A stretch of DNA of 64,000 nt from Granulicella sibirica (lineage in GTDB: Bacteria; Acidobacteriota; Terriglobia; Terriglobales; Acidobacteriaceae): assembly GCF_004115155.1 (NCBI RefSeq), contig NZ_RDSM01000001.1:1798001-1862000 (forward strand), in the 5' to 3' direction. Shown piece after piece: positions 6,485 through 15,305 of this stretch. Both the position numbers and the translations under genes were made by a program. The notes under the pieces are model-generated. The model saw nothing but the letters and a program-made list of their open reading frames with translations, was not told where the DNA came from and ran no database searches. Numbering within the stretch: the stretch's first letter is position 1; every line of letters starts with the position of its first letter.

Positions 6485-8695
6485 TTATGCCCTTTTTTTC
6501 GGGGTGTCCACAGCATTCTTGCTCTTTGCGTCCGCGAGAATTCCGGTAAAGGCAGGATCTTTTCTAAGTCCCGCGAGATAAGGATCGCGCTCAAAATCCG
6601 CGACATACGCGCCACGTGCCAGCGCCTTCGCTATAAGCCGCATCGCAGTGTCCCGCTGACCGAGTATCTCGTACGTCGCCCCGGCGCGGTAGTCGATATT
6701 GGGATCATCGCTAGAAAGTGTCAGCGTCTGCCGCAGGAGCACAGCGCTTCGATCCTTCTCGCCAAGCCATGCGTACGCATCGGCGAGCAGTACAAGCAGT
6801 TCCGGGTTATTCGGTTCCTTTTTTCTCGCCTCTTCCGCCGTCGTGACCGCCTTCCGAAAAGCTTCCATGGCTTTTTCGTGACCGTCGGGTGTCATCAGAT
6901 AAGCGCCACCCAGATCGCCCCAGATCCGGTAGTCATTCGGACTTAACCCCGCGGCCTTCTTACCTGTGGTGACCGCTTCTCCATACTTACCCTGAAGGAC
7001 AAGAAGTTCGCCGAGTAACTCGTACGTACCAGCATTCGGCTCAATCGCCAACGACCGTTCGAGGCTGGCGCGTGCCTCATCCAGCTTGTTCCTGCGCATC
7101 GCAACAAGCCCAAGGTCGTAGTAAGCGGTGGCGTTATCCTTCGCCAGGTCCGCGCTCTTTTTGTACTCCTGTGCCGCCTCATCCAGCCGCCCGGCCTTCA
7201 GATAAAGTCCACCCAGATTCATCGCCCAGCGCCAATCATCGGGCGCAAGATCCGCTGCCTTCTGCATCGAGGCAAGCGCATCGTCGCCGCGTCCCTCGGC
7301 GTCGTATACCTCCGACAGCGCACGGTACGCATCGGCATTGCGCTTGTCGATCGACATCGCCTTCTGCGCCTGCTGCATCGCAAGCGCGTTCTGACCTTCC
7401 ATCGCCGCGATTCTGGCCAAGGTGACGTAGGGGGGAGCGATATTCGGATCCAGTTGAATCGCCCGGCTCGTCGCGGCCTTCGCCATCTCGAGAAGCCTCG
7501 GATCATCGCTGCCGCGGTACTGAATGAAGTAAGCGGTGCCCAAACCAGCCTGCGCAAGCGCATAGTTGGGATTCGCAGCCAGCAGAGCCTGAAACTCCTT
7601 CACCGCCTCGACCGTGTTCGCTTCCTGATACGACCTCAGCAGAAGCCCCTCCGCTCTCTGGTAGAGGTCGTCATCGCTCACCGAAGTTCCGGCCGACGCA
7701 GGCGAGGATCGTCTGCTTCCTTCAAACTTCCAGGCCCCGCCAGCGATCAGAAGAAGCAAGACCCCCGCCCCGGCAAAGACAGCCACCCTCGCCCTCTTCT
7801 TCGGAGGAATGACTTCGGAGGAGGCTGACGTCGCGCCGGAGCCAAGAGTCTCGGCCAGCGCCTCGGCCAACCGCCCCGCGCTCGAAAACCGCCTCGACGG
7901 ATCGGACTCCATCGCGGTGTTCACTACGCGCAGAAAGCCCTCCGGCAGATCCGAACGCACATCCACCAGCGGTGTCCGCTTCCGCAGCGCAGCCTTCATC
8001 TGCTCAAGACTCAGGCCAGTCAGCTTTGCAGGATGCGTGCCTGAAACGAGAAAGTAAAGCAGCACGCCGATCGCGTATACGTCGGTCGCCGCGCTCGGCG
8101 GGCTCCCCACGAATAACTCCGGAGCCATGTAGTTTGGCGTACCCGCAAGATTTGCCGCTCTCTGTGGCAGCGCACTTAGCCCAAAGTCCATCAGCAGGAT
8201 GCGGCCACCTTCCTCGCGCATCACGTTCTCCGCCTTGATGTCCCTGTGGAGAATTCCAGCCCGATGCACGGCGCTCAACGCCTTCGTGACATCCAGCCCG
8301 ATCAGCGCCGCCTCGCGGTAGCCAAACGGCCCCTGATCGCCGAGCAGAACCGACAGTGTTTTCCCCCGCACAAAGTCCGTCCAGAACCCCACGCGGCCAT
8401 CGTGCCGGTCGATCCCGTATACATGCACGATATTCGGATGCTGCACCGACGCCAGCGCGCGGGCCTCCCGGAGCATCATCTGGTATTCCTGGTCACCTCC
8501 CACGACTCCTGGCAACAAAAGCTTCAGCGCCACCTCGCGCCGCAGGTGCGGATCCCACGCCCGATACACCTCCCCAAATCCTCCATGACCCACCCGCGCC
8601 AGCAGCTCAAATCCGCCCCACTTCCGGCTCGCCGCCGAAACAGACGCCGTGCTCGAAGGTTCAGTCGGAAGAGGAAGGGTTGGTTCTTCGTTCAT
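6485..8695 (-). CDS. Membrane-anchored Ser/Thr protein kinase with TPR domain
   Basis: 736 residues. The N-terminal Hanks-type kinase has the Gly loop GHGGFG (36-41), Lys58 in ALKLL, HRDIKAEN (Asp152) and DFG (Asp170), plus an activation-loop TPNYMAPE, so it should be active. A single transmembrane helix near residue 310 (AVFAGAGVLLLLIAGGAW) separates it from a C-terminal array of about eight to ten TPRs (about 345-730), predicted to be extracytoplasmic. Such PknB-like kinases are common in Acidobacteria. I chose the ATG at 8695 over an upstream GTG at 8734. The gene is followed at 12 bases by a small beta-rich protein and points toward the gasdermin-protease pair. Confidence 0.9.
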   Translation of the reverse strand: MNEEPTLPLPTEPSSTASVSAASRKWGGFELLARVGHGGFGEVYRAWDPHLRREVALKLLLPGVVGGDQEYQMMLREARALASVQHPNIVHVYGIDRHDGRVGFWTDFVRGKTLSVLLGDQGPFGYREAALIGLDVTKALSAVHRAGILHRDIKAENVMREEGGRILLMDFGLSALPQRAANLAGTPNYMAPELFVGSPPSAATDVYAIGVLLYFLVSGTHPAKLTGLSLEQMKAALRKRTPLVDVRSDLPEGFLRVVNTAMESDPSRRFSSAGRLAEALAETLGSGATSASSEVIPPKKRARVAVFAGAGVLLLLIAGGAWKFEGSRRSSPASAGTSVSDDDLYQRAEGLLLRSYQEANTVEAVKEFQALLAANPNYALAQAGLGTAYFIQYRGSDDPRLLEMAKAATSRAIQLDPNIAPPYVTLARIAAMEGQNALAMQQAQKAMSIDKRNADAYRALSEVYDAEGRGDDALASMQKAADLAPDDWRWAMNLGGLYLKAGRLDEAAQEYKKSADLAKDNATAYYDLGLVAMRRNKLDEARASLERSLAIEPNAGTYELLGELLVLQGKYGEAVTTGKKAAGLSPNDYRIWGDLGGAYLMTPDGHEKAMEAFRKAVTTAEEARKKEPNNPELLVLLADAYAWLGEKDRSAVLLRQTLTLSSDDPNIDYRAGATYEILGQRDTAMRLIAKALARGAYVADFERDPYLAGLRKDPAFTGILADAKSKNAVDTPKKRA

Positions 8696-9020
8696 GGCGA
8701 TCCGCAGGTGCCTTCGAGTATAGGACCACTCCACGGACAGGACAGCGACTCATTCCGTCGGACCGCCTTGTTGGCAAAGGACATTGACCCGCGGCTCTCA
8801 CGGAACTTCGAAGGCACTTGGAACGTCAGTAGAAATGCGCGCGAACGGGCAAACGAAAGGGCAGACGATCCCGGCTCCCGCTTCGCTCGCTGGAACGTCC
8901 TTAAAGAATTGAGAATTTCTGAAACCAGGGAACGTCGAATCAGCAGATTACGGGTTCCACGGAAAAGCCGGGCTGCGACAAGGCATACCCGCGCGTGAAA
9001 GACAGGATAAGCTGAGTTTA
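8696..9020. promoter_or_regulatory. Divergent intergenic region, kinase / metal-efflux operon, with three GGAACGTC repeats
   Basis: No gene is evident in these 325 bases. The octamer GGAACGTC occurs three times in the same orientation, at 8820-8827, 8892-8899 and 8929-8936, in the stretch upstream of the efflux operon. These could be sites for a regulator of either operon. No convincing -35/-10 pair is visible. Confidence 0.35.
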
Positions 9021-10211
9021 ATGGCACAGATGGGAAGCACCCCGATTCGACCACACGGTTTCTTCCTCACACTGCGTCCCGTGCTTTGCGTGGCGACGCT
9101 CGGCCTGCTCCTAGCCGGCTGTCAAAAGCACGAGGAGGCGAACCGCGAATCCGCCGAGGCGCCTCCCTCCGCTCCTTCCGTCGTCCCCAGCGGCGAGGCC
9201 GGCCTCGTCAAGGTTGATCAGCCTCAGCAGTTCCCCCTCACGACTGCCATCACCCGCCAGTCGGTCAGCACGTTGAACGTCACCGGCCAGGTTTCGCCGG
9301 ACGTCTCCCGCGAGCTACCCGTCCTTTCGCTGGCCAACGGTCGCGTAGTCGCGCTCCACGTCGGTCTCGGTGACTACGTCCACAAGGGCCAGCTCGTGAT
9401 GGAGGTACAGAGCCCCGATATCTCGACCGCCTTCGCCGGATACCTCAAGGCCGTTAACGACGAGCGCCTGACCAAGGTCGTTCTTGATCGCGACAAGCTC
9501 CTCTTCGATAAGGGAGCCATCGCCCAGAGCCAGCTCGAAATCGCCCAGAACGGCGAAGACGATGCCAGGACGGCCCTCGTAGCAGCCGAACAACAACTTC
9601 GCATCCTCGGCGTCGACAAGGATCACCCCGGCGACACGGTCCGGGTCTATGCCCCCGCCTCCGGCGTCATCATCTCGCAGAACGTCACTGCGGCCGGTGC
9701 AGCCGGGATCACCTTTGCCGGGGCCGCAGGCTCGCTCACGATCGCCGACCTCTCGCACGTCTGGGTCGTCTGCGATGTCTACGAGAACGACCTCGCTACC
9801 GTCCACCTGGGTGAAGCTGCCGAGATCCGTCTCTCCGCCTTTCCGGGCAAAGTCCTCACCGGCACAGTCAGCGACATCGGCGCGGTCCTCGATCCCGCGA
9901 TCCGGACCGCGAAGGTCCGCATCCAGGTCCAGAACCCCGGCAGCCTGCTTCGCATCGGCATGTTCGCCACCGCCACCTTCCATGGCTCGAAGGCCGAGAT
10001 GAAGGTGGCGGTTCCCGCCGCCGCCGTGCTCCACCTGCACGACCGCGAGTACGTCTTCGAGCCCGGCGGATCGGCGGGAACCTTCCGGCGCGTCCAGATC
10101 AAGGCAGGCGCCCCCCTCGACGGCAACATGCTCGAAGTATCGAGCGGCCTCGCCTCCGGCGCCCAGGTCGTCTCGAACGCTCTGGATCTGCAGAACACGG
10201 CGGCACAGTAA
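9021..10211 (+). CDS. RND efflux periplasmic adaptor (CzcB/CusB-like lipoprotein)
   Basis: 396 residues. The first 34 form a lipoprotein signal with lipobox LLAGC (Cys34), so the protein is anchored in the inner membrane facing the periplasm. It then shows the membrane fusion protein plan: barrel-sandwich halves around LHVGLGDYVHKGQLVMEVQSP and VYAPASGVIISQNVT, a hairpin of about 60 residues between them, and a beta-barrel domain (VVCDVYENDLATVHLG). It links the RND pump to the outer membrane channel encoded downstream. The stop and the next start overlap (TAATG), so the three genes form a coupled operon. Confidence 0.92.
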   Translation: MAQMGSTPIRPHGFFLTLRPVLCVATLGLLLAGCQKHEEANRESAEAPPSAPSVVPSGEAGLVKVDQPQQFPLTTAITRQSVSTLNVTGQVSPDVSRELPVLSLANGRVVALHVGLGDYVHKGQLVMEVQSPDISTAFAGYLKAVNDERLTKVVLDRDKLLFDKGAIAQSQLEIAQNGEDDARTALVAAEQQLRILGVDKDHPGDTVRVYAPASGVIISQNVTAAGAAGITFAGAAGSLTIADLSHVWVVCDVYENDLATVHLGEAAEIRLSAFPGKVLTGTVSDIGAVLDPAIRTAKVRIQVQNPGSLLRIGMFATATFHGSKAEMKVAVPAAAVLHLHDREYVFEPGGSAGTFRRVQIKAGAPLDGNMLEVSSGLASGAQVVSNALDLQNTAAQ

Positions 10212-13200
10212 TGATCCGGAAGATCGTCGATTTCGCGCTCAACAACCGCTTCATCATCCTGATCATCGCCGTCCTTCTCTTTGGCTGGGGCGCGATCTCG
10301 TTCCACAACCTCCCCGTTGAGGCCTACCCCGACGTCGCCAACAACTACGTCACGGTCATCACCCAGTGGCCCGGACGCGCGGCCGAAGAGGTCGAGCAGC
10401 AAGTCACGGTTCCCCTCGAGATCGGCATGGCGGGCATTCCGCACATGACCCACCTGCGCTCTACCTCGCTCGCAGGTCTCTCCAGCCTGACGATGATCTT
10501 CGACGACGAGAGCGAAAACGATTGGAACCGCGAGAAGGTCCTGGAACGCCTCTCGCAAGTAACCCTCCCGAACGGTCTTCAACCCCAGATCGGTACCGAC
10601 TGGAGTCCCGTCGGCCAGATCTTCTGGTACACCCTCGAAAGCTCAAACCCCGCCTACGACACCATGGCGCTCAAGGGCCTCGAGGACTGGACCCTCGAAC
10701 GCCAGTTCCGCAGCGTTCCCGGTGTCGTCGACGTGGCGAGCTTCGGGGGCGTCACCCGCGAGTATCAGGTCATTCTCGACCCAGAGAAGCTCATCCAGTA
10801 CGGCCTTACCGTCGGCCAGGTCAAACAGCAGTTGATCGCCAACAACGTCAACGCCGGTGGAAGCTTCATCGAGACCGGCCAACAGCAGATCAACGTCCGG
10901 GAAGTCGGCCTCTTCCGCAACGTGGACGACATCGCCCAAACGGTCCTTAAGAGCCAGAACGGCACCGCCCTCCGCGTCAGCGACGTCGCCACCGTTGTGC
11001 AGGGACCAAAGATTCGCCTCGGCCAGATCGGCCGCACCATCCGCCGCCAGGACGGCAAGTACGACGACAACCAGGACGCCGTGGAAGGCACCCTGCTCCT
11101 GCAAAAAGGCGACAACTCCGACGAGACACTCGAGGCCATCCACGCCAAGGTCAAGGAACTGAACGAGCACGTCCTTCCCAAGGGCGTGAAGGTTGTTCCG
11201 TTCCTCGATCGCAGCGACCTCCTGCATCTGACGACCCACACCGTCCTGCACAACCTGACCGAGGGCATCATCCTCGTCGTCATCATCCTCTTCGTCTTCC
11301 TCGGCAACCTGCGCGGTGCGCTCATCGTCGCCTTGACGATTCCGTTTTCGCTCCTGTTCGCTTCGATCTGCCTCGATCTCCGCCACATCCCGGCCAACCT
11401 GCTCTCCCTCGGCGCGCTCGACTTCGGCATGGTCGTCGACGGTGCGGTCGTCATGATCGAAAACATCGTCCGCCACCTGAGCCACGGACGCCGCGAAGAC
11501 ATGACCCCGATGCAGCAGATCCGCGAAGCCGCCTACGAAGTCCAGCGGCCCGTCTTCTACGCCATCGGCATCATCATCACGGCCTATTTGCCCATCTTCA
11601 CTCTGCAATCGGTCGAAGGCCGTCTCTTCAAGCCAATGTCGTGGACGGTCGCCTTCGCTCTCCTCGGCGCACTTATCTTCTCGATCATCCTCGCCCCCGT
11701 GCTCGCCAGCTTCCTCTTCCGCAAGGGCACCACCGAGTGGGAGAACCCAGTTCTTCGCTGGATCACGAACGGCTACCGTCACTCCGCCCAATGGGCGATC
11801 GAGCACCGCCCCGTTACCTTCGGCGTCGCCATTGCGGCCTTCGCGGCGACCGTCTATCTCGGAACCTCCGGCATCGTCGGCTCCGAGTTCCTTCCGCATC
11901 TCGACGAGGGCGCGATCTGGGTCCGCGGAACCCTCGCCCCAAGCACCGGCCCCACCGAGAGCCGCGAAGTGGCCAATCACGCTCGCGTCGTCCTCGCATC
12001 GTTTCCCGAGGTCAAACAAGTCGTCAGCCAGATTGGCCGGCCCGACGACGGAACCGACACCACCGGCTTCTTCAACACGGAATATTTCGTCGACCTGAAG
12101 CCCAAAGCCGAGTGGCGCCCAGTCTTCAAGGAGAACAAGGAAGAGCTGATCGGCGCGATGAATCGCGAACTGGATAAAGCCCCAGGAGTCATCTGGAACT
12201 TCTCTCAGCCGATCTCGGACAACGTGGAAGAGGCCGTCAGCGGCGTCAAGGGCGAACTCGCCGTCAAGCTCTACGGCACCGACCTCAAGACCCTCGAAGC
12301 CAAGGGCGACGAGATCGTCAACGTGATGCAGAACATCAAGGGCGTCGCCGATCTCGGGCTCTTCCGCGTGATCGGCCAGCCCAACCTGAACTTCACCGTC
12401 GATCGCCAGGCCGCCGCCCGCTTCGGCATCAATGTCTCCGACATCCAGGACGCCATCGAATCGGCCGTCGGAGGTGCTGCCGTCACCCAGGTCCTCGAAG
12501 GCGATGCTCGCTACGACGTCACCCCGCGCTACAGCCCCTCGTACCGCAACACTCCCGAATCCATCGCCAACATCCGCATCCTCTCGCCCACCGGCGAACG
12601 CGTCTCCCTCGCCCAGGTCACCACGCAGCACATCGAAGATGGGGCCGAGCAGATCGGGCGCGAAGGCGGCCTCCGCTACGTCGCCATCAAGTACAGCGTG
12701 CGCAATCGCGACCTCGGCAGCACCGTCGAAGAGGCCATCGCCAAGGTCGGGAAACAGGTCCAACTTCCCCCGGGATACAAGATCGATTGGGCGGGCGAAT
12801 ATGAGAGCCAGAAACGGAGCTCGCGCCGCCTCATGATCGTCCTACCCCTCACGATCATGTTGATCTTCCTGATCCTCTACACCATGTTCAGCTCCTTCAA
12901 GTGGGCGATCCTCATCCTCGCGAACGTGGCGATGGCGCCCTTTGGCGGCATGCTCGCACTTCTGCTAAGCCATACCCACTTCAGCGTCTCGTCGGGCGTC
13001 GGTTTCCTCGCGCTCTTCGGCGTCTCGGTCCAGACCGGCATCATCATGCTCGAGTACATCAACCAGATGCGAGCCAGCGGCTTCAGCGTCGAGCAGGCCG
13101 CCATCGAAGGCGCGGTGCTCCGCCTGCGTCCCATCATGATGACCATGCTGGTAGCGACCCTCGGCCTCCTCCCCGCAGCTACCTCCCATGGCATCGGGTC

Positions 13201-13348
13201 CGACTCGCAGCGTCCCTTCGCTATCGTCATTGTTGGGGGCCTGGTCGGCGCGCTGCTCATCAGCGTCTTCCTTCTGCCCACCCTGTATGTCTGGATCGCG
13301 CGCGACACCGACGTCCTTCCCGCGCCGAACACGGAGTTTGAGCATTGA
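10211..13348 (+). CDS. Heavy-metal efflux RND transporter (CzcA/CusA family)
   Basis: 1045 residues, full length for an RND pump with twelve membrane helices and two large periplasmic loops. The fourth helix holds DFGMVVDGAVVMIEN, giving Asp404, Asp410 and Glu417 with the spacing of the proton-relay acids of CzcA-type heavy-metal pumps; multidrug AcrB-type pumps have a different arrangement. It should export divalent or monovalent metal ions using the proton gradient. The exact metal (Zn/Co/Cd versus Cu/Ag) cannot be decided. It is coupled by overlaps to the adaptor upstream and the outer membrane factor downstream (TTGA). Confidence 0.93.
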   Translation: MIRKIVDFALNNRFIILIIAVLLFGWGAISFHNLPVEAYPDVANNYVTVITQWPGRAAEEVEQQVTVPLEIGMAGIPHMTHLRSTSLAGLSSLTMIFDDESENDWNREKVLERLSQVTLPNGLQPQIGTDWSPVGQIFWYTLESSNPAYDTMALKGLEDWTLERQFRSVPGVVDVASFGGVTREYQVILDPEKLIQYGLTVGQVKQQLIANNVNAGGSFIETGQQQINVREVGLFRNVDDIAQTVLKSQNGTALRVSDVATVVQGPKIRLGQIGRTIRRQDGKYDDNQDAVEGTLLLQKGDNSDETLEAIHAKVKELNEHVLPKGVKVVPFLDRSDLLHLTTHTVLHNLTEGIILVVIILFVFLGNLRGALIVALTIPFSLLFASICLDLRHIPANLLSLGALDFGMVVDGAVVMIENIVRHLSHGRREDMTPMQQIREAAYEVQRPVFYAIGIIITAYLPIFTLQSVEGRLFKPMSWTVAFALLGALIFSIILAPVLASFLFRKGTTEWENPVLRWITNGYRHSAQWAIEHRPVTFGVAIAAFAATVYLGTSGIVGSEFLPHLDEGAIWVRGTLAPSTGPTESREVANHARVVLASFPEVKQVVSQIGRPDDGTDTTGFFNTEYFVDLKPKAEWRPVFKENKEELIGAMNRELDKAPGVIWNFSQPISDNVEEAVSGVKGELAVKLYGTDLKTLEAKGDEIVNVMQNIKGVADLGLFRVIGQPNLNFTVDRQAAARFGINVSDIQDAIESAVGGAAVTQVLEGDARYDVTPRYSPSYRNTPESIANIRILSPTGERVSLAQVTTQHIEDGAEQIGREGGLRYVAIKYSVRNRDLGSTVEEAIAKVGKQVQLPPGYKIDWAGEYESQKRSSRRLMIVLPLTIMLIFLILYTMFSSFKWAILILANVAMAPFGGMLALLLSHTHFSVSSGVGFLALFGVSVQTGIIMLEYINQMRASGFSVEQAAIEGAVLRLRPIMMTMLVATLGLLPAATSHGIGSDSQRPFAIVIVGGLVGALLISVFLLPTLYVWIARDTDVLPAPNTEFEH

Positions 13349-14850
13349 GACCGCAATCGACTAACCCAACCCGGTTCGGCAAAGCCGCGCTCCTTGCCCT
13401 TCTGACCCTCACGCCACACGCCGCGATCCTGGCCCAAGCGGGCGGTGGTGCAGGCAGCGGGACCGGAGCCGGAGCCGCCGGTGGAAGCGCCGCCGGATCG
13501 CCTGGAGCCTCGGGCGCAGCCTCACGCGGAGCCGCCGCCGACCGGTCCGGCTCGGACCAGGGCACACCCGCCCAGACCAGCGGTTCGCAGTCCAACGGTA
13601 CCGCCCAGAGCCCCGCAGCCGCCTACGCCGCCGGAGCCAGCCTCGGCCCAGACCCGCGCAAGCCTCCCGTCTCCAGGCCCGGAGCCTTCACCCTCCAGCA
13701 GATCATCGCCATGGCTCAGGATCACAATCCGACGCTCCTCGCCGCCCAGGCCAATCTCCGGGCCGTCCGAGCCCAGGAGGTCCAGGCGGCCGTCCGCGCC
13801 AACCCCTACCTCACCATCTACGGCACCGACGTCACCCTCCCCGCAGAAGGCTCCGCCAACCCCTACTCCTACAGCGCCCAGGTCTCACGCCTCTTTGAGC
13901 GCGGTGAGAAGCGCCGTTGGCGCATCGATGCTGCCAAAGCCACCACCGGTCAAACCCAGGCACAGCTCGAAGACACTGTCCGGCAAACCGTCCTCACCAT
14001 TAAGCAGGCCTTCACCAAGATGCTGGTAGCCAAGGAAGCGCTCGAGCTCGCCAACGCCAGCCTCAAGGACTATCGCCACGAAGTCGAGATCAGCCTCGAT
14101 CGCTACAAAGCCGGAGACCTCGGCAAGCTCGACTACGAGCGCCTCGACCTCCAACTCGGCAGCTTCGAATCGGACGCCGCCAACAACGAGATCACCGTCC
14201 TCCAGGCCAGCGACCAGCTCCAGACCCTTATCGGCGTCGAAACCCCGGTCGAAGACTTCGACATCGCCGGCGACATCGTCCCACCCATCGTTTCGGGAAC
14301 CCGCGCCGCCCTCATCCAGCAGGCCCTCGCGAAACGTCCAGACCTCGCAGCAGCCCAGGCCGCCGTCGGAGCCGCCGAAGCCAACGCCCGCCTCGCCGTC
14401 GCCAACGGAACCACCGACCCAACCCTCGAAGGCGAGTACGACCGCGCCGGCACCGACAACTCAGCCGGCTTCTCCGTCAACATTCCCTTGCGCCTCTTCG
14501 ACCGCAACCACGGCAACAAGCAGACCGCCCGCTACCAGGCCGACGCCTCCCGCCTCTCGCAGACCGCCGCCCGCAACCAGGTCCTCTCCGACGTCGACCA
14601 GGCATGGGTCGGCTATACCCGCGCCAAGGCCCTCTCCGACCGTTTCAGCAAGCACTACCTCGACGAGTCGAAGGACATCCTCTCCATCGCGCAGTTCTCC
14701 TTCGAGCACGGCGGCCTCGCCCTCATCGACTATCTCGACGCCCTCCGCGACGCCCGCTCCTCCACCTCCGACGCCCTGAACGCCTTCGCCACCACATGGA
14801 ACGCCATCCACCAGCTCTCCGCCGCGACCGCTACCAACGTCGCGCCGTAG
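13345..14850 (+). CDS. TolC-family outer membrane factor of the RND efflux operon
   Basis: 501 residues starting at TTG, which overlaps the pump stop codon. A signal peptide (about 1-30) is followed by an unusual 80-residue low-complexity stretch rich in Gly, Ala and Ser, with no predicted fold. The OEP repeats begin near FTLQQIIAMAQDHNPTLLAA. Two repeats follow the TolC/CusC pattern (NPYLTIYGTDV; RPDLAAAQAAVGAAEANARLA; a final helix with FEHGGLALIDYLDALRDAR). It forms the trimeric outer membrane channel for the pump encoded just upstream. Convergent with the barstar gene six bases away. Confidence 0.9.
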   Translation: MRPQSTNPTRFGKAALLALLTLTPHAAILAQAGGGAGSGTGAGAAGGSAAGSPGASGAASRGAAADRSGSDQGTPAQTSGSQSNGTAQSPAAAYAAGASLGPDPRKPPVSRPGAFTLQQIIAMAQDHNPTLLAAQANLRAVRAQEVQAAVRANPYLTIYGTDVTLPAEGSANPYSYSAQVSRLFERGEKRRWRIDAAKATTGQTQAQLEDTVRQTVLTIKQAFTKMLVAKEALELANASLKDYRHEVEISLDRYKAGDLGKLDYERLDLQLGSFESDAANNEITVLQASDQLQTLIGVETPVEDFDIAGDIVPPIVSGTRAALIQQALAKRPDLAAAQAAVGAAEANARLAVANGTTDPTLEGEYDRAGTDNSAGFSVNIPLRLFDRNHGNKQTARYQADASRLSQTAARNQVLSDVDQAWVGYTRAKALSDRFSKHYLDESKDILSIAQFSFEHGGLALIDYLDALRDARSSTSDALNAFATTWNAIHQLSAATATNVAP

Positions 14851-14856
14851 ACGTTC

Positions 14857-15195
14857 TCAGTTATGGAAGCTGAGTGTTAGGACGGAAGAGCTTCCAGTCT
14901 CAATGCGCCGCCAATTCACGAAGGCAGTGCATTCGAGAAGAGCTATGTACTGCTCCGGGCATCGTTGTGCGAACGACTTTACATTTTCAAGTTGCACCGT
15001 GAGAACAGAGCCGGGTTCGCAGTGAACCCCGGACATGCCATCTGCAGGAACATCCAGCGAGGTAAGACAGTCGATCCAGGCATCCATGTTCTTGCCATAA
15101 AAATCAGGGAAGCCGAAGACCCGGGCGAACTCCTCATGAAAGGACAGCCAGTCTTGGATATTTTCGCAATTCAGCGAGATTCTTGAGGTCAACAT
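14857..15195 (-). CDS. Barstar-family (RNase inhibitor) protein
   Basis: 112 residues. The recognisable part is FARVFGFPDFYGKNMDAWIDCLTSL, the barstar fold signature around the second helix (hydrophobic residues, Tyr-Gly-Lys-Asn and the acidic face that plugs the RNase active site). I chose the ATG at 15195 because GGAGAG lies just upstream; a longer upstream extension translates into sequence with no barstar character. No barnase-type RNase or polymorphic toxin gene lies in the window, so it is an orphan immunity gene. Base composition is less G+C-rich than its neighbours, consistent with transfer. Confidence 0.8.
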   Translation of the reverse strand: MLTSRISLNCENIQDWLSFHEEFARVFGFPDFYGKNMDAWIDCLTSLDVPADGMSGVHCEPGSVLTVQLENVKSFAQRCPEQYIALLECTAFVNWRRIETGSSSVLTLSFHN

Positions 15196-15305
15196 CGTGC
15201 TCTCCGAAATGTGGTGCTCTTGAAGCATAGCTTCGCTTGGGTTTATGGAGAGCGAGCAGACAACGCCTCGCAGAGAGTCTATGGAGCCCATATAAACTTC
15301 TACCC

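Noticed and set aside
10643..12763. A 700-codon open frame on the minus strand opposite the RND pump gene
   Set aside because: It is acidic and repetitive, with no recognised domain, and mirrors the strong third-position G/C bias of the real gene. The plus strand clearly encodes the CzcA-like pump.
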